A stretch of 64,000 bases of DNA, from the NCBI GenBank assembly GCA_016712635.1, contig JADJQS010000002.1, forward strand, positions 631,323 through 695,322, given 5' to 3'. The DNA comes from Gammaproteobacteria bacterium (GTDB taxonomy: Bacteria; Pseudomonadota; Gammaproteobacteria; SZUA-140). Made by a program: the position numbers and the translations under genes. Below the pieces are notes generated by a model. That model saw only the letters and a program-made list of their open reading frames with translations. It was not told the origin of the DNA and ran no database searches. Positions 34,621 through 42,242 of this stretch are shown piece after piece; the stretch's first letter is position 1, and each line of letters starts with the position of its first letter.

Positions 34621-35139
34621 TCAGTCGTCGAGTTCGCGCGGGCGGACCAGCTCGACCAGGGCCGCGCCGTGCGGTTCCAGCTTCTTCCATCCCTGCCGCA
34701 CCGTCAGACGCGCGATCGCGCCGGCGGTGAGCAGCTTGCCCGCGGCGTTGCGCGGCGGCGCCTCGGCGCAGAGATGCTCCAGCAGCTCTTCCAGGCCGGG
34801 ATTGTGGCCGACCAGCAGCAAGGTGCCCGTACGCGCGGGGCAGTCCGCGATCACCGCAAGCAGGGTGGCGAGCGCGGGAAGATAGAGGCGGTCATCGAAG
34901 CGGAGCCGCTCCGCCGGCAGCTCGAGCGCCTCCTGCACCGCCTCCGTCGTCTGGCGCGTGCGCAGCGCGGGCGAGCTCAGCACGAGGTCCGGCCTGAGGC
35001 CGTGCGCCCGCAGCCAGCGGCCCATGCGCGGCGCGTCGCGCCTCCCGCGCGCGGCGAGCGGCCGCTCGAAGTCGTCGGCGGCCGCGCCGTCGCGGTCCGA
35101 TTTGGCGTGGCGGAGAATGAGCAGGGTGCGCGTCGTCAT
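34621..35139 (-). CDS. sixA: SixA-type phosphohistidine phosphatase
   Basis: A 172-residue histidine-phosphatase superfamily protein: catalytic motif LLILRHAKSDRDG (RHG/RHA with His nucleophile), SSPALRTRQTTEAV and the second His in LLVGHNPGLEELLEHL. SixA removes phosphate from histidine on HPt or PTS proteins. Beside phosphorelay proteins with HPt domains in this window the role is plausible; it may also act on other phosphomonoesters. Monocistronic. Confidence 0.88.
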   Translation of the reverse strand: MTTRTLLILRHAKSDRDGAAADDFERPLAARGRRDAPRMGRWLRAHGLRPDLVLSSPALRTRQTTEAVQEALELPAERLRFDDRLYLPALATLLAVIADCPARTGTLLLVGHNPGLEELLEHLCAEAPPRNAAGKLLTAGAIARLTVRQGWKKLEPHGAALVELVRPRELDD

Positions 35140-35163
35140 ACCAGCACCTCCCGATACATGGAA

Positions 35164-35244
35164 AAAACGGGGACAGATTTATTTATGTAATTTAACCCAA
35201 ATTTACTAAGAGGAATTACCTAAAAATAAATCTGTCCCCGTTTT
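35164..35244. repeat. Long inverted repeat with GGGGACAGATTTATTT core (copy 4)
   Basis: Perfect 21-bp arms (35164-35184 and 35224-35244) around a 39-bp AT-rich centre. The arm core GGGGACAGATTT is the same as in the palindromes at 2668-2700 and 2773-2799. It sits between two minus-strand genes. The length and perfect arms look like a small non-autonomous mobile unit or BIME-like pair. Confidence 0.85.
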
Positions 35245-35256
35245 ATTCCCTTCTTA

Positions 35257-36006
35257 TTACAGCCACTCGAGGCGGATCTTGATCTCCCACCACAGGTCTT
35301 CATAGGACTGCGCGGAGCGGCTGTGACCGGCGAAGATGTTCACGGGGGCGCGGCGCAGGCCCATCTGTTCGATCTCGCTGCTGTACGGGATGTGGTTGGT
35401 CAGCACGCTGGGCATGCGTTTGGGCAGCTCCTCGACGATGCGGCGGTGCAGCGCCTTGCGCACGTCGACCATGGTGAAGAAGGGCAGTATGCTGAAATCA
35501 CTCAATCCCTCCTGCTGGCAGAACTGCAGGAGCTGGTCCAGCGTACGCAGCGACAGCGTGGTCGGGATGAGCGGCACCAGCAGCACGTCGGCGGCCATGA
35601 AGACGTTTTCCGACAGCAGCGAAATCCCCGGCGGGCAATCGAGAAAGACGTAGTCATAGTCGTCCGCCAGCGGTTTCAGCAGCTTCTCCACCCGCTGCTT
35701 CGGCTTCTTCTCGCCGTCCAGGAACAGGTCCATGTTGCGATAGGAGAAATCCGCCGGCACCAGGTCAAGGTTTTCGTAGTCGGTGCCCTTGATCACCTTG
35801 TCGAGCGCGAGCTCGTCGCGCACCAGCCCCGCTGCGCCCGGCCCCACTGCGGGCCGGATGCGGAAATAGAAACTCGAGGCCCCCTGCGGATCGAGGTCCC
35901 AGACCAGGGTGCGGAAGCCTTCCCGCGCCGACAGATACGAGAGGTTCACCGTCGAGGCCGTCTTGCCCACTCCTCCCTTGATGTTGTAACAGGCGATAAC
36001 CTTCAT
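35257..36006 (-). CDS. ParA-family ATPase
   Basis: A 249-residue P-loop ATPase of the ParA/MinD/Soj type: deviant Walker A KGGVGKTAS (Lys10 region), switch DLDPQGASS, and DCPPGISLLSENVFMAADVLLVPL. Such ATPases position DNA or large complexes on the nucleoid. No ParB gene follows; instead the gene lies 12 bp after a CYTH-CHAD protein gene on the same strand. CHAD proteins bind polyphosphate granules, so a role in placing granules is attractive but is inference. Confidence 0.88.
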   Translation of the reverse strand: MKVIACYNIKGGVGKTASTVNLSYLSAREGFRTLVWDLDPQGASSFYFRIRPAVGPGAAGLVRDELALDKVIKGTDYENLDLVPADFSYRNMDLFLDGEKKPKQRVEKLLKPLADDYDYVFLDCPPGISLLSENVFMAADVLLVPLIPTTLSLRTLDQLLQFCQQEGLSDFSILPFFTMVDVRKALHRRIVEELPKRMPSVLTNHIPYSSEIEQMGLRRAPVNIFAGHSRSAQSYEDLWWEIKIRLEWL

Positions 36007-36018
36007 TCAATCTCCCAT

Positions 36019-37578
36019 CTATTCCGAACCGAATACCTTGTTGAACCGATTCTGGTGCTGCGGGTGGGCGAACCTGGCCCACACCTCGTCAAACCCGGCG
36101 CGTACCTCCTGCTTGCGTCCGCGCAGATGCGCCAGCAGCGGCTCGAGCGCGTTGCGCGCCCGGTTGGCGCGCTCGCCGCCGTTCAGTTTTTCCGCGTAGC
36201 CGGGCAGCGACTCGATCAGCACGCTGAGATCCTGGTAATCGCCGAGATTGTCCTGCAGCGCCTTCAGCGCCCTGATCAGCTGCTTCAGGTCGTCGCGCGG
36301 ATACAGCGCAGCGAAGAATTCGAGCAGGTAGCGCAGCTTCTTGCACTGGATGCGCAGCCGGTGCATGTCGGCGTCGGGGGAATCCGGCGTGATCCCGGCA
36401 CCCAGCCTGAAGGCCTTGTGATAACGATGCCGGATCATGGCGGAGGCCAGCGCGAGCGCGGGCTGCTGCGCCTCGCCGCCGGTCCACGCCGACGCGTCCT
36501 CCGCCTCCAGCAGCGTGCGCCAGTCCTTTTTGAGGCGGCGGTAGCGCGGCGCGGCGAGGGCCTCGAGCAGCTCGCAGCGCTCGCGGCTGCGCTGCGCCCG
36601 CATCGCCTCGCGCAGCGGCTCGAGATCGCCGAGGCCGCCCGGCCCGAGCGCGGCGGCGTGGCCCGGGAAGGCGAGCAGGTGCACATCGAGGTCGCGCACC
36701 GCGCCGGTCGCGTGCCCGATCCAGGCGAATTCCTGGCGGTAGTGCGCGAAGGACCGCGGCAGCACCTCCTTCATCTGGCCGAGCAGGGAGCGCGTGCGCC
36801 TGACCGCGACGCGCAGGTCGTGCAGGTATTCCAGATCGAGATCCTGGCGCACACCGTCCTCGTTTGCTTCGATGGTGCCCAGCAACGCGGCCAGGATGCG
36901 GCGCGCCGCCTCCCCGGCCGTGACGTCGGCGGTGAGCGGTATGCGCAGCTTCGACGAATAATCGAGCGGATGCCGGCCGAGCGCGGCGAGCGCCTCCTCG
37001 AACGCGGCGCCGTTCAGGCGCACCAGCCCCAGCTGGTGCTCGAACAGGGCGCGCAGATGCTGCAGCGGCTCCGGGTATCCGCGCACCGGTGCGACCACCA
37101 GGCGCTCGCCGAGCCCGAGCCGGCGCGCGCCCTCCCCGGTCACCACACTGTGGCGCTCGATGTACACGCGCGCCACCGTCTTGCCCTCTTCGTCCAGCAC
37201 CTTGAAACAGCGGCTCGCGCACTTCATCGCGGCGATGTCGAGCAGGCGACGCGACTCCACCAGCGGGAGCAGGCGGTCGCGCAGTGCGCCGGCGGGCAGG
37301 TCCTGCGCAAAGCCGGGGACCTCCGCCGCCGCGGAGCTGACGACGTCGAGGCCGTTGGACAGTGCGCGCAGGTGCAGCCGCGCCTGCTCGCGGGTCCGGT
37401 CGATGAAGCATACCAGCCCGGCGGCGTACAGGCGCCAGTCGAAGGTGTCGTAGAATTCGCGCTCGGTGGAGGTCGCGGGTTGCAGTTCGAGTCGCAGGCC
37501 GTGACCGCGCAGGATTTCCGCCAGGCCTTCGGCGTTCACGCCGCGCGGCATGATGTACTGATAGCTATTTAAAGACAT
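36019..37578 (-). CDS. CYTH-like and CHAD domain protein
   Basis: A 519-residue protein. The N-terminal part (about 25-210) resembles a CYTH/triphosphate tunnel domain (TEREFYDTFDWRLYAAGLVCFIDRTR), though the usual ExExK motif is missing, so it may not be an active triphosphatase. The C-terminal part is a CHAD domain of two His/Arg/Lys-rich helical bundles (YLHDLRVAVRRTRSLLGQMKEVL, MHRLRIQCKKLRYLLEFFAALYP, LKALQDNLGDYQDL), known to bind polyphosphate. The ATG at 37578 fits; a longer open frame upstream is not conserved. It is divergent from a pyruvate-kinase-like gene with a Pho box in between. Confidence 0.88.
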   Translation of the reverse strand: MSLNSYQYIMPRGVNAEGLAEILRGHGLRLELQPATSTEREFYDTFDWRLYAAGLVCFIDRTREQARLHLRALSNGLDVVSSAAAEVPGFAQDLPAGALRDRLLPLVESRRLLDIAAMKCASRCFKVLDEEGKTVARVYIERHSVVTGEGARRLGLGERLVVAPVRGYPEPLQHLRALFEHQLGLVRLNGAAFEEALAALGRHPLDYSSKLRIPLTADVTAGEAARRILAALLGTIEANEDGVRQDLDLEYLHDLRVAVRRTRSLLGQMKEVLPRSFAHYRQEFAWIGHATGAVRDLDVHLLAFPGHAAALGPGGLGDLEPLREAMRAQRSRERCELLEALAAPRYRRLKKDWRTLLEAEDASAWTGGEAQQPALALASAMIRHRYHKAFRLGAGITPDSPDADMHRLRIQCKKLRYLLEFFAALYPRDDLKQLIRALKALQDNLGDYQDLSVLIESLPGYAEKLNGGERANRARNALEPLLAHLRGRKQEVRAGFDEVWARFAHPQHQNRFNKVFGSE

Positions 37579-37913
37579 AGACGTTCCGGCCAGAAAACGG
37601 CAGCCCCGTTGCATCAACTCTTCCACAATGACGACTCTGCGCACGGACCGTGCGGCAATCTGGTTCCGAAACGGCCGGAACGACTGCGAAATTACCGCTA
37701 CACCGCTGCCTGCCAGTCCCGGGCGGCGGTCATGTATCAGGTGGAAATCCGTTTGCGAGTCAGCGACGGGGTCGTCGGAAGTGTTCTCCGCCGTCAAGTG
37801 TGCAAGAAACAGGCGTTTCTTGCAAGGAAATCGCCTGCTACAGAGCTGTAATATAAGTGTGACACAGCCGTGATAGCATCGATTGGGACCATAAGTCTTT
37901 GTCTTGAAAACCA
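37579..37913. other. Divergent intergenic region with Pho box
   Basis: A 335-bp spacer between the divergent CYTH-CHAD and pyruvate-kinase-like genes. It contains the Pho box at 37846-37863 and a short direct repeat GTTTCTTGCAAGGAAA-like stretch near 37814-37830. No gene is supported. Confidence 0.5.
37846..37879 (+). promoter_or_regulatory. Pho box and -10 upstream of the pyruvate-kinase-like gene
   Basis: CTGTAAT-ATAA-GTGTGAC (37846-37863) matches 15 of 18 positions of the E. coli Pho box, then 10 nt and TAGCAT (37874-37879). Transcription would start near 37886, 28 nt before the ATG at 37914. Confidence 0.6.
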
Positions 37914-39800
37914 ATGAACCAGGATTCCGCCCCACCCGCCGCGCCGGGCTGTTCACCGTCCGCGGAGACCTCGCGCGAGTCGCTGCGCCGGCAGCTGATC
38001 GAATTGCACGCGGAAGTGATCACGCAGGCCGCGCAGCGCCTTGAACGGTTCCATGACTGCTACCCCGGCGGGACGTACAGCGCCAGCGCGCGCAACCTCG
38101 CCCACTACCTCGCGCTGCGCCGCTTCGACCTGCGTCCGCTGCAGGACGCGCTGGCGGAGTTCGGAATCTCTTCGCTCGGCCGCTGCGAGGCGCACGTGCT
38201 GCCAACTCTGAACCAGGTCATCGGTCTGCTCGGCGGCGCCGCGCCCGCGGAAGCCCTGGCGGACATCCCGCCCGGGCCGCAGGCGGGCCAGGCGCTGCTG
38301 GCGGAACACACCCGGCGCATGTTCGGCGCCGGCGCGGCCAGGCGCTACACCCGCATCATGGTCACCCTGCCGGCGGAGGGAGCGGAGGATTATGCGCTGA
38401 TCCGGGAACTGCTCGCCGGCGGCATGAACTGCGCGCGCATCAACTGCGCCCACGACGACCCGGACGTCTGGGAGAGGCTCGCGCGCAACGTCAGGCGCGC
38501 GGAGGCCGAGACCGGGACCGGGTGCCGCATCCTGATGGATCTCGCCGGCACGAAGCTGCGCACCGGCGCGGTGGAACAGATCCCCGCGGTGGTCCATCTG
38601 CGCACCCGGCGCGACCGCTACGGCCGCACCCTCGCCCCGGCCACGGTGCTGTTGTGCGCAGACGGCGCCGGCAACTGCGCGGATGCGGCCGCCGACTTTC
38701 GGTTCAGCATGGCCCCGGAACTCTGCGATGCGCTGCGGGACGGCGACCGGCTGAGCTTCCGCGACACCCGCGGCAAGCCGCGCGCCATCAACGTGCTGGC
38801 GCGGGAGGAATCGGGATGCTGGCGCGGCGAATGCTGGGAAAATGCCTATGTGTCCGACGAGACCGTGCTGCAGCTGGAGCGCGCCGGTGACGGACTCGAC
38901 TATCACCACATCGGCGGAACCCATCGCTTCAGCCGCCATCCGTCCGAAGACATCGAGATCCGCCTGCACAGGGACGACCGCCTGCTGCTGTCTGTCGCCC
39001 CCGCGCCGGGACGCCCGGCCGCCCCCGGCGCGCACGGACCGGAACCGGCCGTCATCGGCTGCAGCCATCCCCACGTGCTGACGCGACTGAAACCGGGCCA
39101 GCCGGCCTGGTTCGACGACGGCAAGATCGGCGGCGTGGTCGAAGCGGTCGACGCCGGCGGCGCCCTCGTCCGCATCACCCACGCGAGGCCGGAGGGGGCG
39201 CGCCTGCGCGCGGACAAGGGCATCAATTTCCCGGGCGCCGACCTCGGACTTTCGGGGCTCACGGCGGAGGACCGCGCCTGCCTCGACAGCGTATGCCGCC
39301 TCGCGGACATGGTGGGATTCTCCTTCGTGGAAACCCTGGACGACATGGAGGAGCTGATCGGGGAGCTGACCCGGCGCGGGGCTACGGAGCTCGGCATCAT
39401 CGCCAAGATCGAGACGCAGCGCGCGGTGATGAACCTGCCCGAGCTGATCCTCGGCACCATCGGGCGCTTTCCGTTCGGCGTCATGATCGCGCGCGGCGAC
39501 CTCGCGGTCGAGCTCGGAGGCGAGCGCATGTCCGAGATCCAGGAGGAGATCCTGTGGCTGTGCGAGGCCGCGCACACCCCCGCGATCTGGGCGACGCAGG
39601 TGCTCGAGACGCTGACGCAGAAGGGCGCGATCAACCGCGCCGAGTTCACCGACGCGGCCATGTCTGCGCGCGCCGAATGCGTGATGCTCAACAAGGGACG
39701 CTACGTGCTGCAGTCGGTGCGCGTGCTGGACGACATCCTCGCGCGCCTCCAGCAGCATCAATACAAGAAATTCTCCCGCTATCGCGCGCTGCACTGGTGA
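37914..39800 (+). CDS. Pyruvate-kinase-like protein, non-canonical
   Basis: A 628-residue protein. After a helical N-terminal extension of about 140 residues with a Cys-free, Arg-rich character comes a pyruvate kinase barrel: RIMVTLPAEGAEDYALIRELL, ARINCAH, ILMDLAGTKLRTG, a large B domain, WFDDGKIGGVVE, KGINFPG, IIAKIETQRAV, MIARGDLAVELGG and WATQVLETLTQKG. The usual MLSGETA near the end reads MLNKGRY, and the C-terminal allosteric domain is missing. So it is probably not the housekeeping enzyme; related proteins are described as pyruvate kinases without proven activity. A Pho box precedes it, and the CYTH-CHAD gene is divergent. Confidence 0.82.
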   Translation: MNQDSAPPAAPGCSPSAETSRESLRRQLIELHAEVITQAAQRLERFHDCYPGGTYSASARNLAHYLALRRFDLRPLQDALAEFGISSLGRCEAHVLPTLNQVIGLLGGAAPAEALADIPPGPQAGQALLAEHTRRMFGAGAARRYTRIMVTLPAEGAEDYALIRELLAGGMNCARINCAHDDPDVWERLARNVRRAEAETGTGCRILMDLAGTKLRTGAVEQIPAVVHLRTRRDRYGRTLAPATVLLCADGAGNCADAAADFRFSMAPELCDALRDGDRLSFRDTRGKPRAINVLAREESGCWRGECWENAYVSDETVLQLERAGDGLDYHHIGGTHRFSRHPSEDIEIRLHRDDRLLLSVAPAPGRPAAPGAHGPEPAVIGCSHPHVLTRLKPGQPAWFDDGKIGGVVEAVDAGGALVRITHARPEGARLRADKGINFPGADLGLSGLTAEDRACLDSVCRLADMVGFSFVETLDDMEELIGELTRRGATELGIIAKIETQRAVMNLPELILGTIGRFPFGVMIARGDLAVELGGERMSEIQEEILWLCEAAHTPAIWATQVLETLTQKGAINRAEFTDAAMSARAECVMLNKGRYVLQSVRVLDDILARLQQHQYKKFSRYRALHW

Positions 39801-39883
39801 GTCCGGCGCGCCGCGCATTGCCACGGGACGGCCGGGATGATTAGATATCCCCACCCCTCCCGCACAGGACCGCCCCCGTACCG

Positions 39884-41146
39884 ATGGACCTGTTCCTCCA
39901 GCTCGTCGTCTCGCTCGCCATCGGCCTGCTGATCGGCCTCGAGCGCGGCTGGCAGGAACGCGCGGCGCCGGAGGGTTCACGCATCGCCGGGCTGCGCACC
40001 TTCGGACTGATCGGCTTTCTCGGCGGCCTGTGGGCGGTGCTGGCGGAGCAGCTCGGCGCGCTGCTGCTCGGTTTCGCCTTCGCGGTGCTGGCGGCGCTGA
40101 TGATACTCGCGCACCGGGAGGATGTGCGCCGCAACCGCGACCTCGGCATCACCACGGTGGTCGCCGCCCTAGTGACATTCGCCCTCGGCGCCCTCGCGGT
40201 ACTCGGCCAGGCCGGGGTTGCCGCCGCCGGGGCGGTGCTCACCATGACGCTGCTCAGCCTCAAACCGGTGCTGCACCACTGGCTGCGCCGGATGGAATCC
40301 CGCGACCTCACCGCCGTCATCAAGCTGCTGCTGATCTCCGTGGTGGTACTGCCCGCGCTGCCGGACCAGGGCTACGGTCCATGGCAGGCGCTCAACCCCT
40401 ATCGCATCTGGTGGATGGTCATCCTGATCGCCGCGCTGTCGTTCGCCGGCTACATCGCGATCAAGTGGGCCGGCGCGAGGCGCGGCCTGCTGCTGACGGG
40501 CCTGCTCGGAGGCATGGTCTCCTCCACCCTGACGACGCTGACCTTCGCGCGGCTCGCGCGCGAACAGCGCGTCGACGACATATTCGCCGCCGGCATCGTG
40601 CTGGCCGCGGCGGTCATGTTCCCGCGCATGCTGGTGGAGGTCGCCGTGATCAACGCCGCGCTGCTGCCGGCGCTCGCACTGCCCCTTGGCCTGATGACCT
40701 GTACCACCGCCGCCGGCGCCTGGTGGCTGGTGCGGCGGCGGAGCGGCGGCCAACCCGAGCCGGCGCTGGAGCTGGGCAACCCGATGGAACTGCTGCCGGC
40801 GCTGAAATTCGGCGGACTGCTCGCGCTGGTGATGCTGCTCACGCACGGCATGCACGAATGGCTGGGACAGGAGGGACTCTACGCGGCCGCCGCCGTCTCC
40901 GGCCTGACCGACGTGGACGCCATCACGCTGTCGCTGGCACAGATGGCGCACGGCGCGGTCGCCGAATACGCCGCGGCGCGCGGCATCGTGATCGCGGCGC
41001 TGGTCAACACGGCATTCAAGGGGGCGCTCGCCGTGGCGATCGCGGGGAAGGAGATGGCGCAACGGGTACTGCCCGTGTTCGGGCTCACCGTTGCGGCGGG
41101 CGCGCTGGGGATATACCTGGCGGAATTACTGCGCCTGACCGCCTGA
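39884..41146 (+). CDS. MgtC/SapB-DUF4010 family membrane protein
   Basis: A 420-residue polytopic membrane protein. It starts with an MgtC-like region (LVVSLAIGLLIGLERGWQER, RTFGLIGFLGGLWAVL) and continues with a DUF4010 region (ILIAALSFAGYIAIKWAGARRGLLLTGLLGGMVSSTLTTLTFARLA, AAAAVSGLTDVDAITLSLAQM). About eleven helices are predicted. Function is unknown; MgtC itself affects phosphate and magnesium homeostasis. Its 3' end overlaps the convergent phoU by 21 bp. Confidence 0.85.
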   Translation: MDLFLQLVVSLAIGLLIGLERGWQERAAPEGSRIAGLRTFGLIGFLGGLWAVLAEQLGALLLGFAFAVLAALMILAHREDVRRNRDLGITTVVAALVTFALGALAVLGQAGVAAAGAVLTMTLLSLKPVLHHWLRRMESRDLTAVIKLLLISVVVLPALPDQGYGPWQALNPYRIWWMVILIAALSFAGYIAIKWAGARRGLLLTGLLGGMVSSTLTTLTFARLAREQRVDDIFAAGIVLAAAVMFPRMLVEVAVINAALLPALALPLGLMTCTTAAGAWWLVRRRSGGQPEPALELGNPMELLPALKFGGLLALVMLLTHGMHEWLGQEGLYAAAAVSGLTDVDAITLSLAQMAHGAVAEYAAARGIVIAALVNTAFKGALAVAIAGKEMAQRVLPVFGLTVAAGALGIYLAELLRLTA

Positions 41147-41875
41147 ACCCACGCGTGACTGGCGGGCGCGCACCGCTTTCTCCATCTGCTCCAGGCTGAG
41201 GTGGCGCACGTCCTTGCCGTTCACCAGGTAGATGACGTACTCACAGATGTTCTTCGAGTGGTCGCCGATGCGCTCCAGCGCGCGCAGCGACCACATGATG
41301 TCGAGCGACCGGCGGATGGTGCGCGGGTCCTCCATCATGTAGGTGACCATCTGGCGCATCACGCCTTCGTACTCGTTGTCGATGTTCTGGTCCTCGCGCG
41401 TCACCTGCAGGGCGGCCTCGGGATCGAGGCGGGCGAACACGTCGAGGGTGTGGTGCATCATCTGGCGCACGCGATCGCCCAGGGTGTAGATCTCCATGTA
41501 GCGGTTCTTCGGCCGCTCCATCTCCATCAGGTGCAGCCCGATGCGGGCGACCTTCTCCGCCTGGTCGCCGATGCGCTCCAGGTCCGTGATGGTCTTGATG
41601 ATCGCGACGATCAGGCGCAGGTCGCCGGCGGCGGGCTGCCGCCGCGCCAGCACGCGCGTGCATTCCTCGTCGATCTCGACTTCCATCGAATTGACGTTAT
41701 AGTCCCGCGTGATCACCAGCTCGCAGCGCTCCCCGTCGCCCTCGACCAGCGCCGTCACCGCGTCGGTGATCTGCTGCTCCACCAGCCCGCCCATGTTGAG
41801 CACGCGGTTGCGCAGATCCTCGAGCTCCTCGTTGTACTGGGCCGAGATGTGGTGTCCGAACATGTTTTCTATCAT
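41126..41875 (-). CDS. phoU: Phosphate signalling protein PhoU
   Basis: A 249-residue all-helical protein with two PhoU three-helix repeats, each with the acidic metal-binding E/DxxxD motif (ARIGLHLMEMER region; MEVEIDEECTRVLARRQPAAGDLR). PhoU links the Pst transporter to PhoR and keeps the Pho regulon off when phosphate is plentiful. It has its own promoter with a Pho box (41998-42031), separate from phoBR, and is not next to pst genes. The C-terminus is convergent with the DUF4010 gene and overlaps it by 21 bp. Confidence 0.93.
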   Translation of the reverse strand: MIENMFGHHISAQYNEELEDLRNRVLNMGGLVEQQITDAVTALVEGDGERCELVITRDYNVNSMEVEIDEECTRVLARRQPAAGDLRLIVAIIKTITDLERIGDQAEKVARIGLHLMEMERPKNRYMEIYTLGDRVRQMMHHTLDVFARLDPEAALQVTREDQNIDNEYEGVMRQMVTYMMEDPRTIRRSLDIMWSLRALERIGDHSKNICEYVIYLVNGKDVRHLSLEQMEKAVRARQSRVGSGGQAQ

Positions 41876-41997
41876 GGCATGCCTCCGGCGGACTCGGGCT
41901 GTCCCGCCTGCAGTGAAAAAGATGGCTGTAAGTATAGCGTGCTTTAATCCGGGGGATACTCCCCCGTTTGCGGTAATCCGGCCGCACCGCCCGGGTG

Positions 41998-42031
41998 ATC
42001 ATAGAACTGTAATATTACAGTTTATTGACAC
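41998..42031 (-). promoter_or_regulatory. Pho box and -10 upstream of phoU
   Basis: On the minus strand GTGTCAA-TAAA-CTGTAAT (42031-42014), then 10 nt and TATGAT (42003-41998), a near-perfect -10. Transcription would begin near 41991, giving a leader of about 115 nt that contains a CGGGGG/CCCCCG hairpin (41950-41966). Confidence 0.7.
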
Positions 42032-42242
42032 GGAAGGCGGCGGGCGGGCGGCGCAAAAAAAAAGGCCGCAAGCGCGGCCTGGTGCTCCCGAGAGGATAGG
42101 AGCCAAGTGGGGGATAGCGGCGGATCGCCGGGTCCGCCGTGGACGTACCCGGATCACCGCCGCTTCGCGACACTGTAGGGAAAGCGTGTGACGATTGGAT
42201 GATGAAACGCAGAAGATTTGATTAAGGCCCGCCGCGGCGCGC
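42032..42242. other. Spacer between the phoU promoter and the end of phoR
   Basis: A non-coding stretch holding the phoBR terminator (42055-42080). Together with the phoU leader it makes 367 bp without a gene between phoU and phoR. Confidence 0.5.
42055..42080 (-). terminator. Rho-independent terminator of phoBR
   Basis: On the minus strand AGGCCGC-GCTT-GCGGCCT (42080-42063) followed by nine T including the last stem base (42063-42055), about 160 bp after the phoR stop. It insulates phoBR from phoU, whose promoter starts 24 bp further on. Confidence 0.85.

Noticed and set aside
34463..34690. Small minus-strand open frame upstream of the GSCFA gene
   Set aside because: Its sequence has no ribosome site, overlaps sixA antisense and shows no protein-like pattern.
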